53,935 nt of DNA from Candidatus Amarolinea dominans (GTDB lineage Bacteria; Chloroflexota; Anaerolineae; SSC4; Amarolineaceae), in the NCBI GenBank assembly GCA_016719785.1, contig JADJYJ010000022.1, positions 1 to 53,935 of the forward strand, given 5' to 3'. Each line of letters opens with the position of its first letter. Position 1 is the first letter of the stretch. The notes under the pieces are model-generated. The model made no database searches. It saw only the letters and a list, made by a program, of their open reading frames with translations, and was not told the DNA's origin. Shown here in pieces: positions 11,701 to 22,913 of the stretch. A program made the translations under genes and the position numbers.

Positions 11701-14700
11701 TCCGGCAACGTGCAGGACGGCGTGATTCTGGCGGGCGGCGCCACGCGCAACAGGCTGTTGGGGAACATCATCGGCGCGGACGCGACCGGCGCCAGACGGC
11801 TGCCCAACGGCTTTCACGGCGTCGAGATCACCGGTGCGCCCGGCAACACCGTCGGCGGGTCGAACAACCCGCCGGCCGCGCTCGCGGGCAATCTGATCTC
11901 CGGCAACGGCGACGGCGCTGAAGGCCGCGGGGTGGGTGTGCTCATCTCGTTGGCTGCCGCCAACAACACGGTGCAGGGCAACCTGATCGGCACGGACCTG
12001 GCCGGTGAGAACGCCCTGCCCAATCTGCTCAGCGGCGTGCTGCTGACGGACGCGGGACGAACACCAATCAGATCGGCGGAACGGGGTTCGACGTCGAGAA
12101 CATCATTTCGGGCAACATGCTCGACGGCGTCGCCATCCAGAGCGGCGCCGCGGAAAACCGGGTGCAGGGCAACATCATCGGGCCGAATCGAACCGGGGCG
12201 CGGGTGCTGGGCAATGGGGCCAATGGCGTGAAGATCTTCGACGCGCCGCGCAATTCGATTGGCGGCGAGACGACCGTGATAGGGACGGCGCCGGGCAACA
12301 CCATCTCCGGCAACGGGCTGATCGGCGCGCAAGGACATGGCATCGCTATCTCCGGCCCCAATGCCATGGGCAATGTCGTGCGGGGCAACCTGGTTGGCAC
12401 GGGACGCGACGGGCACACGGGCCCTGGGCAACGGCCTGAACGGCGTCTATCTTCAAGGCGCGCCGGGCAACACCATCGGCGGCGAAACGTTGGTCGGCAT
12501 CGCCTCGCCGCGCAATGTGATTGCAGCCAACGGCCAGGCGGGCGTGAAGATCGAAGGCGCGGGCGCCAGCGGCAACAAGGTGCTGGGCAATTTCATCGGC
12601 GTGAACGCGGCGGGCACGGTCGCTCTGAGCAACGGGAGTGATGGCGTCGTCGTGCAGGGTGCGCCGGGTAACATCATCGGCGGAGCAGCGGCGCCGGCGG
12701 GCGCGCTGCCCGGCAATGTCATCTCTGGCAACAGCGGCAACGGCGTGGGCATCTATGGCACGGCCGCCAGCGGCAACAAAGTGCTGGGCAACCTGATCGG
12801 CCCGGACGCGGTGGGCGCGGCCAGTTTGGGCAACACCCGTGCGGGCGTGGCCGTTGACAGCGCCAGTGGCAACACCATCGGCGGGCCACGCAGCGCGCAG
12901 GCCCTCAGCCGGGCAACGTCATCTCCGGCAACGGCGAGGACGGCATCCAACTGACGCGGCCGGGCGCAACCACAAATACCGTGCAAAGGCAATTTCATCG
13001 GCGCCGCAGCGGACGGAACGAGCGCGCTGGGGAATGATGGTCATGGCGTTTTTTCTTCACCCTGGAAGCGAGTGAGAACGACATCGGCGGCGCAGGGCGG
13101 GCGAAGGCAATGTCATCGCCCATAACGCCGGGGCGGGCGTCTTCGCCGATTCTGGCCGGACCAACACCTTCGCGGTCAACAGCATCTTCGCCAACGGCAG
13201 CCTGGGCCTCGACCTGGCGCCAACCGGCGCGACGGCCAACGACAGTGGCGACGCGGACGATGGCCCTAACCGCCTGCAAAACTTCCCGCTGCTGCTGACC
13301 CTCTCCGCCAACCGCAAGACCCTGACCGGCTCCATCAACAGCCAGCCCTCGCAGAGTGTCGGCTGGAATTCTTCGCCAGCCCCACCTGCGATCCTTCGGG
13401 TTACGGCGAGGGTGGGACGTTCCTGGGCGCAACTACGGCCACCACCAACGCCTCCGGGCAATGCCGCGTTCTCGGCCACCTTCGTCAATGCGGTGCCGGC
13501 CGGTGACCAGATGACGGCCACCGCCACGGACCCCAACGGCAACACCTCGGAGTTCTCGCGCTGTTTCGACGGCGCGACCCCGATCGTAGATGCCATCGAA
13601 CCGGCGTCAGCCAGCGCGGGCATCAACGTCGAAGTCACCATCCTGGGCTACTTCTTCCAGCCCGGCTTGCAGGCGGCGGTGGGGTCGAGCATCGTGCAGG
13701 GCCTTCAGCACTTGCCCGACGAGACAGCGCCGCCCTTCCGCGCGCGCGTGCGCGGAACGCTGGTCGCGGGCCTGGCGCCAGGCGCGTACGATGTAACCGT
13801 GACCAATCCCAACGGCCGGGCAGGCGTACTCGCCCAGGGATTCACCGTGCGGTCGGATGTCAGCCGCAGGCTGGGCGCAGCCACCGTCACCTACGGCCCC
13901 TACACCTGGCGCAGGGTGACTTCAGCCAACTATCCCTTCGTGGTCTCATGTACCACACGCAAGCATCACAGTCGAGGAGCCGATCTACGGCGACCCGCCG
14001 AGCAGCGTCACCCTGGTGGACAGCCAGGGCAACCTGCTGGGCGTCATGACCCGTGTGTCCAATTTTTCCGGCGGCGGACTCTACCGGCGCGGCGAGCATC
14101 CCCAACACGGCCCTGGGCGTCGTCGTGACCAAGCGGGTCGTCTGGTCCGATGGCGTCACCATGACCGAGACTGTGCTGAGCGGCCGGCTGGCCTGCATTG
14201 ATCCGGCCGGCAAGGTCTTCGATGCCAGCACGAGCGCCCCCCTTGCCAGGCGCGGTGGTGACGCTCTACCAGCGCGACCCGGTCACGGGCGACGCGATCT
14301 GGAACCCGGCCCTTTCCGGGCAAGCTCAACCCGCAGGCCACGAACAGCGATGGTCGCTACGGCTGGCAGACGTCAGCGGGCAGCTTCTACGTGCTGGCCG
14401 CCAAGCCCTGCTTCGCCGGCGCGCAGAGCCGCACCGTGACCGTACCGCCGCCGGTGACGGACCTGGACATCGGCCTGACCCCGCGCCTGCTCGCCTGTGC
14501 AGATGGCCGCGGTCGAGGTGACGGACGGCGCGGGCAATCCAGCGGTTGCACTGACGCCCGGCGCGTCCATCCGTCTGCGCGCAGTGATCAGCAATACCGC
14601 CAGCAGCGCCGGCCGCGTGGGGCAGGATGTGACCGCGACCTACAGCCTGATCCTGGTGGATGCGCGCGGCCAGGCGATCCCGGCGCTCTCCGAGAGCGGC

Positions 14701-16351
14701 ACGCGCACGCTGGCGCCCGGCGCCAACACGCTGACACTGGAAGGGCGACTGCCCACCTCGCCGGAAGGCGAGTACACCTTCGGCGTCCGCGGAGCTTCGA
14801 CCAGCAGACCAGCTTCCAGGCGGCCCGGTTCCGGATGCAATCGCCACGCCTGTATCTGCCGCTGTTGCGGCGTGCGGGCGGGGGCGGCCCCACGCCAACG
14901 CCCACGCGCACTCCCACGGCCACGCCGACCGCGGCCAGCAACGATTTTGTACGCCGGGTCATCGAGCTGAGTAACGCCGCGCGCAGCCAAAACGGCCTGC
15001 CGCCGCTGCAAACACAGGCCAACCTGGGCAGCGCGGCCGCCTGGTTCGCCGGGGACATGGCGGCGTATAACCACATCAGCGCCAACCACATTGATCGCCT
15101 GGGCCGTGACATGACCACGAGATTGGTCGGCTTCGGTTACTCGCCGCACTACACGATTGCTGAGAATATCGCCTGGGGGCAGGACTCAGCCGAAGCAGTG
15201 GTGAATGCCTGGCTGAACAGCCCGCCCCATCGCGCCAATCTCCTCAATCCCCTGGTCTGCGAGATTGGCGTCGGCTACGGCTACAACGCAGCAAGCACTT
15301 ACAAACATTACTGGGCGCAGGACTTCGGCTGCCGTTCTGGCGCGGCCACCGCGACCGTCACGCCGACCTCCGCCGCTTCCAGCACGCCCCCGCGCACACC
15401 GACCGCGACGCGTACCCCGACGCGCACGCCCACCGCGTCCGCAGGCACGCCGACCGCCACGCCCACGCGCACGCCCACCGCGTCCGCAGGCACGCCGACC
15501 AGCACGCCCACCGCCACGCGCACCCGCACGCCGACCGCCACGCCCACGCGCACGCCCACCGCGTCCGCGGGCACGCCGACCAACACACCAACCGCCACGC
15601 GTACCCGCACGCCGACCGTCACGCCTACGCGTACGCCAACCGCTACCCCCACAGCCACAGCGTCCGCCAATGGCATCTACGGTCGGGTCACTTCGCACGG
15701 CGCGGCCGCGGGCGGTTTGCGGCTGGACCTCCGGCGCTGGAACGGCGCTGATTGGAGCACACAGGCCGCGACGATAACGGCCGCAAACGGCAATTATCTC
15801 TTCGTCGGCGCGCCGGCGCTGGCCGCGGGCGAGTTCTACGCGGTGCGCTACCTGAACACCCCCGACGACCCCAACCCTGGTGAGGGGTATCTGTGGAGCT
15901 GGTGGGGCAACCGGCTGGCCGCCTACACCGCAGGCGCGACGGCCTGGGGCGGAGACTTCGACGTGGCCGATGTCGCACTGGTCTCGCCAGAGGATGGAGC
16001 CGAGGTCACGCTGCCGGCGCAGTTCTGCTGGACCCGCGCGGCGTAGCCACCGACACCTACCGGCTGGCGCTCTACAACTGGCTGACCGGCGAAACCGCCA
16101 CGACGGCCTTCCTGGGCAACGTGGCTTGCGTCAATCTGACGGGCATTCCCGCCGGCTGGCCGTCAGGCGAAGTCTACATGTGGTGGGTAGAGGTGGGTCA
16201 GGGCGCGGACCCGAATGCGACGCCGTACAACGTCGGCGCCTCGCAGGGCGACCGCCTGGTGACCATCCATTACAGCGAGCTGGCGGGCCGCGGGGCCATT
16301 CCGACGCCGTCCTGGTGGCCGGCGTCGGTGGCGAGCGCCGGGCGACCCTAA
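8740..16351 (+). CDS. Giant secreted beta-helix/TIG/CAP-domain protein (frameshifted)
   Basis: Starting at 8740 (8731 and nearby ATGs are possible), a signal sequence with AFTLAISLMLTFSAG leads to a parallel beta-helix of many PbH1-like turns from about 9,300 to 13,150; a typical pair is NKVQGNRIGMDASGTTALG and NTIGGPGVGEGNVLSGN. Next come an IPT/TIG-like segment (13,580-13,850), carboxypeptidase-regulatory-like beta domains (14,150-14,800), a CAP/SCP domain (14,940-15,330) with AENIAWGQDSAEAVVNAWL and NSPPHRANLL, a Thr/Pro-rich linker, and a C-terminal beta domain ending at 16351. The product would be about 2,500 residues and extracellular. CAP domains occur in secreted proteins of varied activity. 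Over ten frame changes are needed; each piece stays family-like. Confidence 0.7.
9306..13150 (+). repeat. Parallel beta-helix repeat region
   Basis: Turns of about 45-50 residues repeat the pattern N-x-I/V-x-G-N-x-I-G, then L-G-N-x-x-x-G-V, then N-x-I-G-G. The repeats are diverged at DNA level but keep the Asn and Gly positions. The same turn type is used by the minus-strand gene at 35831-38062. Confidence 0.7.
15355..15665 (+). repeat. Thr/Pro linker repeat
   Basis: GC-rich imperfect tandem repeats encode alternating TPTRTPT and TPTASAGTPT units between the CAP domain and the last beta domain. TPTASAGTP occurs three times. Such linkers are extended and often O-glycosylated in secreted proteins. 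Confidence 0.8.
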
Positions 16352-16490
16352 TTCACTCGGCGGCGGCAGTCAGTGCCGGCTGCCTGCTTGATGACCTGTT
16401 TTCTGTGGATGGAATACCCGCACGATACAGATCATAACGATGCGAATCAACCCCGATCGTGAGAGTGATTTCTAGCTTCTGGCGCAATTG

Positions 16491-16499
16491 TGCTACAAT
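16491..16499 (+). promoter_or_regulatory. Extended -10 promoter
   Basis: TGCTACAAT is a TGn extended -10 box. It ends 6 bases before the ATG at 16506, and no ribosome binding site lies in between, so the transcript would be leaderless. No good -35 box is visible. Confidence 0.35.
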
Positions 16500-16505
16500 A
16501 CCGCC

Positions 16506-18073
16506 ATGCAAAAGCTGCCGATCGGGATCCAGTTCTTCGACTCGCTGCGCGAAGGCAATTTCCTCTACGTTGACAAGACCGAGCAGATCTACCGGCTGAT
16601 CAACACAGGAACCTTCGTCTTCTTGTCGCGGCGCGGCGTTTTGGCAAGTCGCTGCTGGTTTCCACGCTGCAGCATCTCTTCCAGGGACATCGTGCGCTTT
16701 TCCGCGGGCTGTGGATCGAAGACAAGGTTGACTGGAAGCCGCGCCCGGTGCTGGTAATCAACTTCAACGATCTGGATTATCACGAACAGCCGTTGGAGCG
16801 AGCGCTGACCAATCACCTGGATCGCCTGGCCGCCGAGCATCAAATTCAACTGCAGGCTGAACACTACAAAGAGAAATTCCAGGAACTCATCGTTCACCTG
16901 TCCGCAGAACAAAAAATCGTGCTACTGATTGACGAGTACGACCGGGCCATCACCGACCTGTTGGAGAATGAGCAGAAGGTGGCCGAGCATATCGCCACCC
17001 TCAAGAACTTCTATTCCGTGCTCAAGACCACCGCGGCCAACCACATCCACTGGACTTTCCTGACCGGCATCTCCAAATATGGCAAGCTGTCGCTCTTTTC
17101 CGATCTGAACAACCTGCTCGACATCACCCTGGATGAGCGCTTTGCCACCCTGGTGGGCTACACGCAGGAGGAACTGGAGCGCTATTTCCCCGACCGCATC
17201 GAAGCCCTGGCCGCGCGCTTCGCCGTCAGCCGGGCGGAAATGGTGGAGGCCATCCGCTTCTGGTACAACGGCTTTTCCTGGGATGGCAAGCAGACGCTCT
17301 ACGTGCCCTTCTCCACGCTGGTCTTCTTCGAACTGCAGAGCTTCGAGAATCACTGGTTCGCCACCGCCACGCCCAGTTTCTTGATCAAACTCCTGCGCAG
17401 CAACCAGGTGGCCGCCTATGAACTGGACGAAATCTATGCCGACAACCGGTTGCTCGATTCGGCCGACGTGAATCACATAGATGCGGTCTCCCTGCTATTT
17501 CAGACCGGCTATCTCACCGTTCGAGAAAGGCTGCCCTCTGTCGCTGGCACCGAATACCGGCTTGGCTACCCCAATCACGAAGTGGCACAGGCTTTCAGGC
17601 AATACTTGCTGGCGGATTATCTGGGGCCACGGGTAGGCGCCCTTCCATCTTCCTTGACAGGCAGGCTGCAGAAGGCGCTGCGCCGGGATTCCATCGCCGA
17701 GTTCGTGCTGATCCTCAACTCCATCTTTGCCAGCATTCCTCACACCATTCATCTTCCGCTGGAAGCCTACTACCATTCACTGGTCTATCTGATCCTCAGC
17801 GTACTTGGCTTCGAGGTGAACGCCGAAGAGGTCATGGCGCATGGCCGTATAGACGCGGTGCTGGAACTGCCCAACAGAATCTACATCATCGAATTCAAGA
17901 TGACCAGCGCGCAGGTTGCGCTCGATCAGATTCGGGCGCGCGGTTACGATCAGCCCTACCGCGCCAGCGGCAAACCGGTGGTGCTGATCGGCATTGCCTT
18001 CGACAAGGAAAAACGCGCCATAGGCGACTGGAAGTCAGAACCGGCGGCTGAACAAAGTCAGAGGAATCAATGA
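16506..18073 (+). CDS. AAA-like ATPase with PD-(D/E)XK nuclease domain
   Basis: The product begins QKLPIGIQFFDSLREGNFLYVDK, cut here to its key words QFFDSLRE and YVDKT, the standard opening of AAA-ATPase_like (PF09820) proteins. Walker A (RRFGKSLL) is restored only if one base missing near 16627-16633 is put back; the length then becomes 523 codons. VLLIDEYD is Walker B. The C-terminus has a PD-(D/E)XK core, GRIDAVLELPNRIYIIEFKM, as in PF08011. The family is common as lineage-specific paralogues; its role is unproven, possibly defence or DNA handling. Its stop overlaps the next start (ATGA). Confidence 0.85.
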
Positions 18074-19014
18074 CAGAAGCTCGCATCCACGCCGTCACCG
18101 GCGCGTTCGGCTATTCCGGCAAGTACATTGCGCAACGTCTGCTTGCCCAGGGCCAGCCGACGATCACTCTCACCAACTCGACCGACCGCGCCAACGCGTT
18201 CGGAGGCCGGCTGCGGATTTACCCGTTCCACTTCGACCGGCCTGACGAGCTGGCGCGCTCGCTGCAGGGGGTCGAGGTGCTCTACAACACCTATTGGGTA
18301 CGTTTCAACCACCCGCTCTTTCGCCACGCGGACGCAGTGCGCAATACACTCGTGCTCTTCGAGGCGGCCAAACGCGCCGGCGTGGCGCGGATCGTGCATG
18401 TGAGCATCACCAACCCCTCGGAGGACTCGCCGCTGGAGTAAGCTCAGCGGCAAGGCCCGGCTGGAGCGGGCGCTGATCGAGTCAGGTCTGTCGTATGCCA
18501 TCCTGCGGCCCACGGTGCTTTTCGGTAAGGAGGACATCCTTATCAACAACATCGCCTGGCTGCTGCGCCGCCTGCCCATCTTCGGCGTCTTCGGCGACGG
18601 CGCCTACAAGCTGCAACCGATCTACGTGGATGACCTGGCTGCCCTGGCCGTGGTGCAGGGGCTTGGCGCGGGAGAACGCGATCATTAACGCCATCGGCCC
18701 CGAAACGTTCACCTACCGGGAGATGGTGGGGACCATCGGCCGCTTGATCGGCGCACGGCGGCCGGTGATCGGCATGCCGCCGGCCGTGGGCTACTGGGTC
18801 GGTCGTGCGGTCGGCGCGCTGGTCGGCGATGTGACCATCACGCACGAGGAGATCGCCGGACTGATGGCGAATCTACTCTATGTGGATGCCCAACCGGCCG
18901 GCGCAAACCGCGCTCAGCGCGTGGATCGCGACCCATGCTGACACCTTGGGCCGGCGCTACACGAGCGAATTGGCGCGGCGTCAGGATCGCGTGGCCGCGT
19001 ATCGAAGCAATTGA
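18070..19014 (+). CDS. NAD(P)-binding epimerase/NmrA-like protein
   Basis: ATG at 18070 overlaps the previous stop by four bases and has GAGGAATCA upstream. The N-terminus has the dinucleotide motif GAFGYSG and a Rossmann pattern; AKRAGVARIVHVSITNPSED follows. After frame changes near 18440 and 18665 the protein continues with LERALIESGLSYAILRPTVL, LQPIYVDDLAALAVV and GPETFTYREMVGTIGRLIG, ending at 19014 after another shift. It is an atypical short-chain dehydrogenase (complex I NDUFA9-like/epimerase group) of about 314 residues, soluble, substrate unknown. Shifts compensate, so the total stays a multiple of three. Confidence 0.75.
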
Positions 19015-19017
19015 GAT

Positions 19018-19275
19018 GCGACTCGTGACACGAAACTTCCCCAGACCAAAATTCACCCAGCCGGTCGGCACAGGGATCGCAACCGATTCAATCGCTTCAG
19101 GTGCGCCGTTGTAGGTGACCTCGACCGTGAAGAGCTCGTTTGCGTCAAGTGGCGTTGCCAGCGTGATCGTCAGTTCTTGCCCGCTGCGTTTGAACTCTGC
19201 AGGCTGCTCGTTGACGGTGATGCCCTCGATGGTGAAACCGATGAAGTCCAGGTTGAAAGCGCTCAGAAGCCTGCT
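19018..19275 (-). pseudogene. M1 aminopeptidase N-domain fragment
   Basis: The minus strand encodes NLDFIGFTIEGITVNEQPA, SGQELTITLATPLDANELF and PEAIESVAIPVPTGWVNFG. These match the start of the N-terminal beta domain of M1-family zinc aminopeptidases. Neither the native start nor the catalytic HExxH domain is present. It sits tail-to-tail with the epimerase gene, 4 bases from its stop. It is a stranded gene fragment without expected function. Confidence 0.55.
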
Positions 19276-19342
19276 GCAAAACCTGTTTCCAGTTCATGGT
19301 TGTCTCATTTCATTCCTGTTCTTTCCTGTTCTACAGAGAGAC

Positions 19343-19672
19343 CTAAACCAGGTACAACAGCATCACGACCGTCGTCTCGGCAAACACGCTGTGCGACAGG
19401 CCGGGCTGCATGCGAACCCACGTGCCGGGGTCGGCGGTCGTCGCGTGGCTGCCCAGCGTCAAGCGAGCGTGACCCTGCAGGAAATGCAGGATGGCGGGCC
19501 TGGCGGCCGTGTGTTCTGACAGTTCCTGGCCGGCCGCGAAACCGAAGAGGATAGCCTTGACGCGATCGTCTCCATAGAAGGTGCGGCTGACGATGCTGTC
19601 TGGCGGGATGTCCGGCAGTTGGGCCAGCAAGTCGTCAATGCAGATGAAGGGGGTATCGGTGGCAGTGGTCAT
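19343..19672 (-). CDS. Cupin-domain protein
   Basis: ATG at 19672 is chosen because AAGGAG lies 9 bases upstream; an open frame extends further but lacks such a site. The 109-residue product has a single small beta-barrel cupin: RTFYGDDRVKAILFGFAAGQ, LSEHTAARPAILHFLQGHAR and WVRMQPGLSHSVFAETTVV. Two His residues (SEHT, LSHS) are candidate metal ligands. Single-domain cupins act as small-molecule or quercetinase-like enzymes or as sensors; this one is unassigned. Confidence 0.8.
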   Translation of the reverse strand: MTTATDTPFICIDDLLAQLPDIPPDSIVSRTFYGDDRVKAILFGFAAGQELSEHTAARPAILHFLQGHARLTLGSHATTADPGTWVRMQPGLSHSVFAETTVVMLLYLV

Positions 19673-19874
19673 GATGATATGCTCCTTGCGTTCGTTAGGG
19701 TTATCGGCAGTGTAACACACACGCCGAAAAGCGCACAGCGACATTAGTCACACCGGGGGCATTTCGGTCTCGCGACGCAGCCCGCGCAGGTGGGCCTCGC
19801 AGTCGTTGCAGCGACTTCAGACGCCAGGCGGTCGTAGGATTGCGCGGTGCGCCAGGATGTGTTTCCACGGCTCC

Positions 19875-22290
19875 TCATTGCGCACTGCCGGTGTTGCGCT
19901 GATAATCCAGGCCCAATTCCTTCGGCTGCCCCAACTCCAGCGGGTGCAGGTACAGCCCGGCCTCCTCGGCCGACTTCGCCTCCTCCACCGGAATGCGATG
20001 TGCGTTGGCGTAGGCGTCCTGGCGGATGCCCGTCACCTGCCAGGAGACCTCCATGCCCGGCCGACCGCCCGCAATCTGGAAGGTGTTGTTGTTGATTTTC
20101 TGAGCGATGTACAGATCGGGCATCGCCGCCCCGATGGGCGTCAACTGATAGCGAAAGTCCTTGTTCAACGCCTCGAACCAGGCCGGCAGCGTCACCGCGG
20201 CCTCGCCGTTGGCGTCCAGAACTGCCACGCCGTCGTAGATGTTCTTCATGTCGGGCGATTCGACGAACGAGTGGGAGAGATACTGGTTGGCCGGATCAAG
20301 CGGATGGTCAATCTTGAACGAACCGGCCGATTTGCTCAACGTGCCGTTGACGTGCACGCGGCCATCGAAATACCCGGCATAACCGCTGGAGGAGTCGGTC
20401 CGCCCATACACACCGTAGTTGGTGCCACTGGAGGAGGTGGCGTAGCCGTACACGCCGCGGCCAGAGGTGCTGCTAGACAGGCCGTAAACACCATAGGTCA
20501 CACCGCTGTCGGCTGAGGCGTAGCCGTACGCCGCGGCCAGAGGTGCTGCTAGACAGGCCGTAAACACCATAGGTCACACCGCTGTCGGCTGAGGCGTGGC
20601 CGTAAACGCCGCTGCCAGAGGTGCTGTCAGACTCGCCGTAAACTCCATGAGTCGCACCGCTGGCGGCCGGGGCAGAACCGTACACGCCGATGCCAGAGGT
20701 GCTGTAAGACTCGCCGTGAACGCCAAAAGTCCAGCCGCTTCCGGCTGAGGCCCAGCCGGACACGCCGATGCCACCGGTGCTTCCAGACCAGCCCTGAACG
20801 CCAAAAGTCGGACCGATGAGGGCGCTGGCGTGACCGACCACCCCGCGGCCAGAGGTGCTGCCAGACAGGCCGTAAACGCCATAAGTCGTACCGCTGCCGG
20901 CGGTGGCATAGCCGTACACGCCATAGCCGCCGGTGCTAGTGGACTCGCCCTGTAAGCCACGCGTCTGGCCGCTGGCAGCCGTTGCCCGACCGACCACGCC
21001 GTAGCCGCTGGTGCTGGTGGACTCGCCCAGCACGCCAAACGTCTGGCCGCTGGCAGCCGAAGCAATACCGTACACGCCGCGGCCAGAGGTGCTCTCAGTC
21101 CTGCCCTCCACCCCGTAGGTTGTGCCGGCAGATGCTGAAGCCCAGCCATACACGCCATGGCCGGCATTGCTGACGGACCAGCCATACACCCCATACGTGA
21201 CGCCGGTGCCGGTTGTGGTTTCGCCGAATACCCCTCTACCAGAGGTGCTCCCAGTCACGCCCTGCACCCCGTGTGTTGTGCCGCTGCCAGCTGTAGACCA
21301 CCCGTACACGCCAGTGCCAATTGTGCTGGCGGACTGGCCGTACACACCGTAGGTTGCACCGCTGGCGGACGTGGCTGCGCCAAACACCCCCCGACCATCG
21401 TGACTGGCCGAGCGACCGTACACCCCGTAGGTTGCACCGCCGGCGGCTGTGGCCTCGCCAAACACCCCGGGGCCCGCCGTGCTTGCAGTTTCCCCACGCA
21501 CACCTGCGGCAAAGCCACTGGTGGCAGTGACCTGGCCATAGACTCCATTGCCATCGGTGCTGACGGAGTGGCCGTACACCCCGTAGGTGGCGCCGCTGGT
21601 GGCTGTGGCCTGGCCATAAACGCCGCGGCCATCGGTGCTGTCGGCGTTGCCGTACACGCCGTAGGTAGTGCCGCTGGCGGCAAGCGCCCAACCGTACAGC
21701 CCGATTCCACCGGTGCTGTCGGAACGACCGTACACACCGTAGGTGGCGCCGCTGGTGGCCGTGTTCCAGCCGAAGACGCCGTGGCCATCGGTGCTGTCGG
21801 ACCGACCGTATACCCCACGGTTCGAGCCGCTGATGGCAGAGGCATAGCCAATCACCCCGTAACCACCGCTACTGTCGGACCGGCCGGCGACCCCACGGTT
21901 CAAGCCGCTGGTGGCAGAGGCGTAGCCATAGATCCCGTATCCGCTGCTGCTGGCAGTTTGGCCGTAGATGCCATAGGTGGCGCCGCTGGCGGCCGTGTGC
22001 TCCAGCCGCAGACCGTGATCGCTCGTTGCGCCAGTCCACGTCTCGCCCCAGTGGTTGTGACCCGAGGTGTACGCCCCGCTGGAATTCCAGCGCCCGGCCG
22101 TCAACTGCACATCCAGGATGTCAATGTCGCTGTCCTGGTCCACATCACAGCCCGAAGCATAGCCGGCCCCCGCGGCGCACGCGCCTACGGTGGGGCCATC
22201 CGGCGCCTCCTGCGCACTGGTCGGCCCAATGCTCAGCGCAAGGGCGATCAGCGCCACAACACACATCACGAAACGAACCCTCGAATTCAT
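19875..22290 (-). CDS. Secreted 26-residue-repeat protein A (one frameshift)
   Basis: ATG at 22290 is set by AAGGAG 6 bases upstream. A signal peptide (VALIALALSIGPTSAQ) is followed by one EF-hand/dockerin-like loop CDVDQDSDIDILDVQLTAG, a short HNHWGETWTG segment and about 20 repeats of exactly 26 residues (type TYGVYGRSDSTGGIGLYG), ending GYAGYF. The C-terminal cap contains SAGSFKIDHPLDPANQYLSH, LPAWFEALNKDFRYQLTPIG and SWQVTGIRQDAYANAHRIPV. Two bases (ac) are missing at about 20530 in repeat 19; restoring them gives 805 residues. It is presumably an extracellular fibre or surface protein; function unknown. Confidence 0.85.
20461..20612 (-). repeat. Near-identical adjacent repeat units
   Basis: The last two full units of protein A are almost identical, with copies beginning at 20461 and 20537 (76 bases apart instead of 78). 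The upstream unit has gtacgcc where its neighbour has gtacacgcc, which explains the frameshift. This points to recent unit duplication or to a sequencing slip. Confidence 0.75.
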
Positions 22291-22386
22291 CACAAGCTCC
22301 TTTCACTTTGTCGTGACGTTGATCGGCGTAGTATATTCTTCGGTCCTACCGCACGGCGCTCCCTGGTTGGCATCGAATCGGAGCTG

Positions 22387-22503
22387 ATGAACGATCTGCA
22401 CCGCATCGCCAGGCAACGCCAGGTCAGCACACAGACCCTGGTCAACGTCTGGCTGCAACAGCGGGTGGATCAGATGCGCGCAACGGTGGCGCCAGCCAAT
22501 TAG
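22387..22503 (+). pseudogene. CopG-like antitoxin C-terminal fragment
   Basis: From ATG 22387 the frame encodes MNDLHRIARQRQVSTQTLVN and VWLQQRVDQMR, resembling the ribbon-helix-helix C-terminus of CopG-like antitoxins ('xVSxETLVNxWLQE'). The N-terminal DNA-binding strand is not found upstream. A strong terminator follows directly. Probably a remnant next to HigBA. Confidence 0.45.
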
Positions 22504-22512
22504 AGACAACCC

Positions 22513-22545
22513 GAGAGGCTCTACCGATTGGTAGAGCCTCTCTTT
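22513..22545 (+). terminator. Rho-independent terminator
   Basis: A perfect 13-bp stem (gagaggctctacc / ggtagagcctctc) with loop GATT is followed by TTT. It lies 10 bases after the CopG-like fragment and, from the other side, downstream of higA, so it may serve both strands. Confidence 0.8.
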
Positions 22546-22593
22546 GCGCGACTTGGACCGCCTTTACCAATTCGTCATTCATCATTAACTAGT

Positions 22594-22911
22594 CTACGCA
22601 GGTGAATCCGCCAACTGTCCTATCAGCGACCTGACTTGCTGCCAATCCTGCGACCTTTGGATTGCGTGCCATAGGTCGTAGGACCGCTGCAGATTCAGCC
22701 AGAACTCCGGCGCGGTGTTGGGAAAGGCGCGCGCAAGGCGCAGGGCCATCTCGGGAGTGACCGACTTGTGCTCATTGACAATGGCCGAGACCGCCTTGCG
22801 TGATACACCGAGCGTCTCAGCCAACTGGGTATTCGTTACGCCCAAGGGCTCGAGATACAAATTCTTCAAAATACGGCCGGGATGAGCCGGCGGTCTGTTC
22901 CTGGTGCTCAT
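22594..22911 (-). CDS. higA: HigA-family antitoxin
   Basis: ATG at 22911 lies two bases after the higB stop; an upstream TTG in frame is less likely. The 105-residue product begins STRNRPPAHPGRILKN and has an HTH_XRE core LGVTNTQLAETLGVSRKAVS followed by PEMALRLARAFPN and PEFWLNLQ, the standard HigA layout. It binds HigB and represses its own operon in characterised systems. Confidence 0.93.
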   Translation of the reverse strand: MSTRNRPPAHPGRILKNLYLEPLGVTNTQLAETLGVSRKAVSAIVNEHKSVTPEMALRLARAFPNTAPEFWLNLQRSYDLWHAIQRSQDWQQVRSLIGQLADSPA

Positions 22912-22913
22912 AA

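Noticed and set aside
15186..15698. Arg/Gly-rich minus-strand frames opposite the Thr/Pro linker
   Set aside because: They are the complement of low-complexity ACG/CCC codons and have no independent support.
20461..22000. Regular 78-bp repeats that could suggest a CRISPR array or minisatellite
   Set aside because: Units are diverged and keep a protein pattern in one frame throughout; there are no spacers separated by identical repeats.
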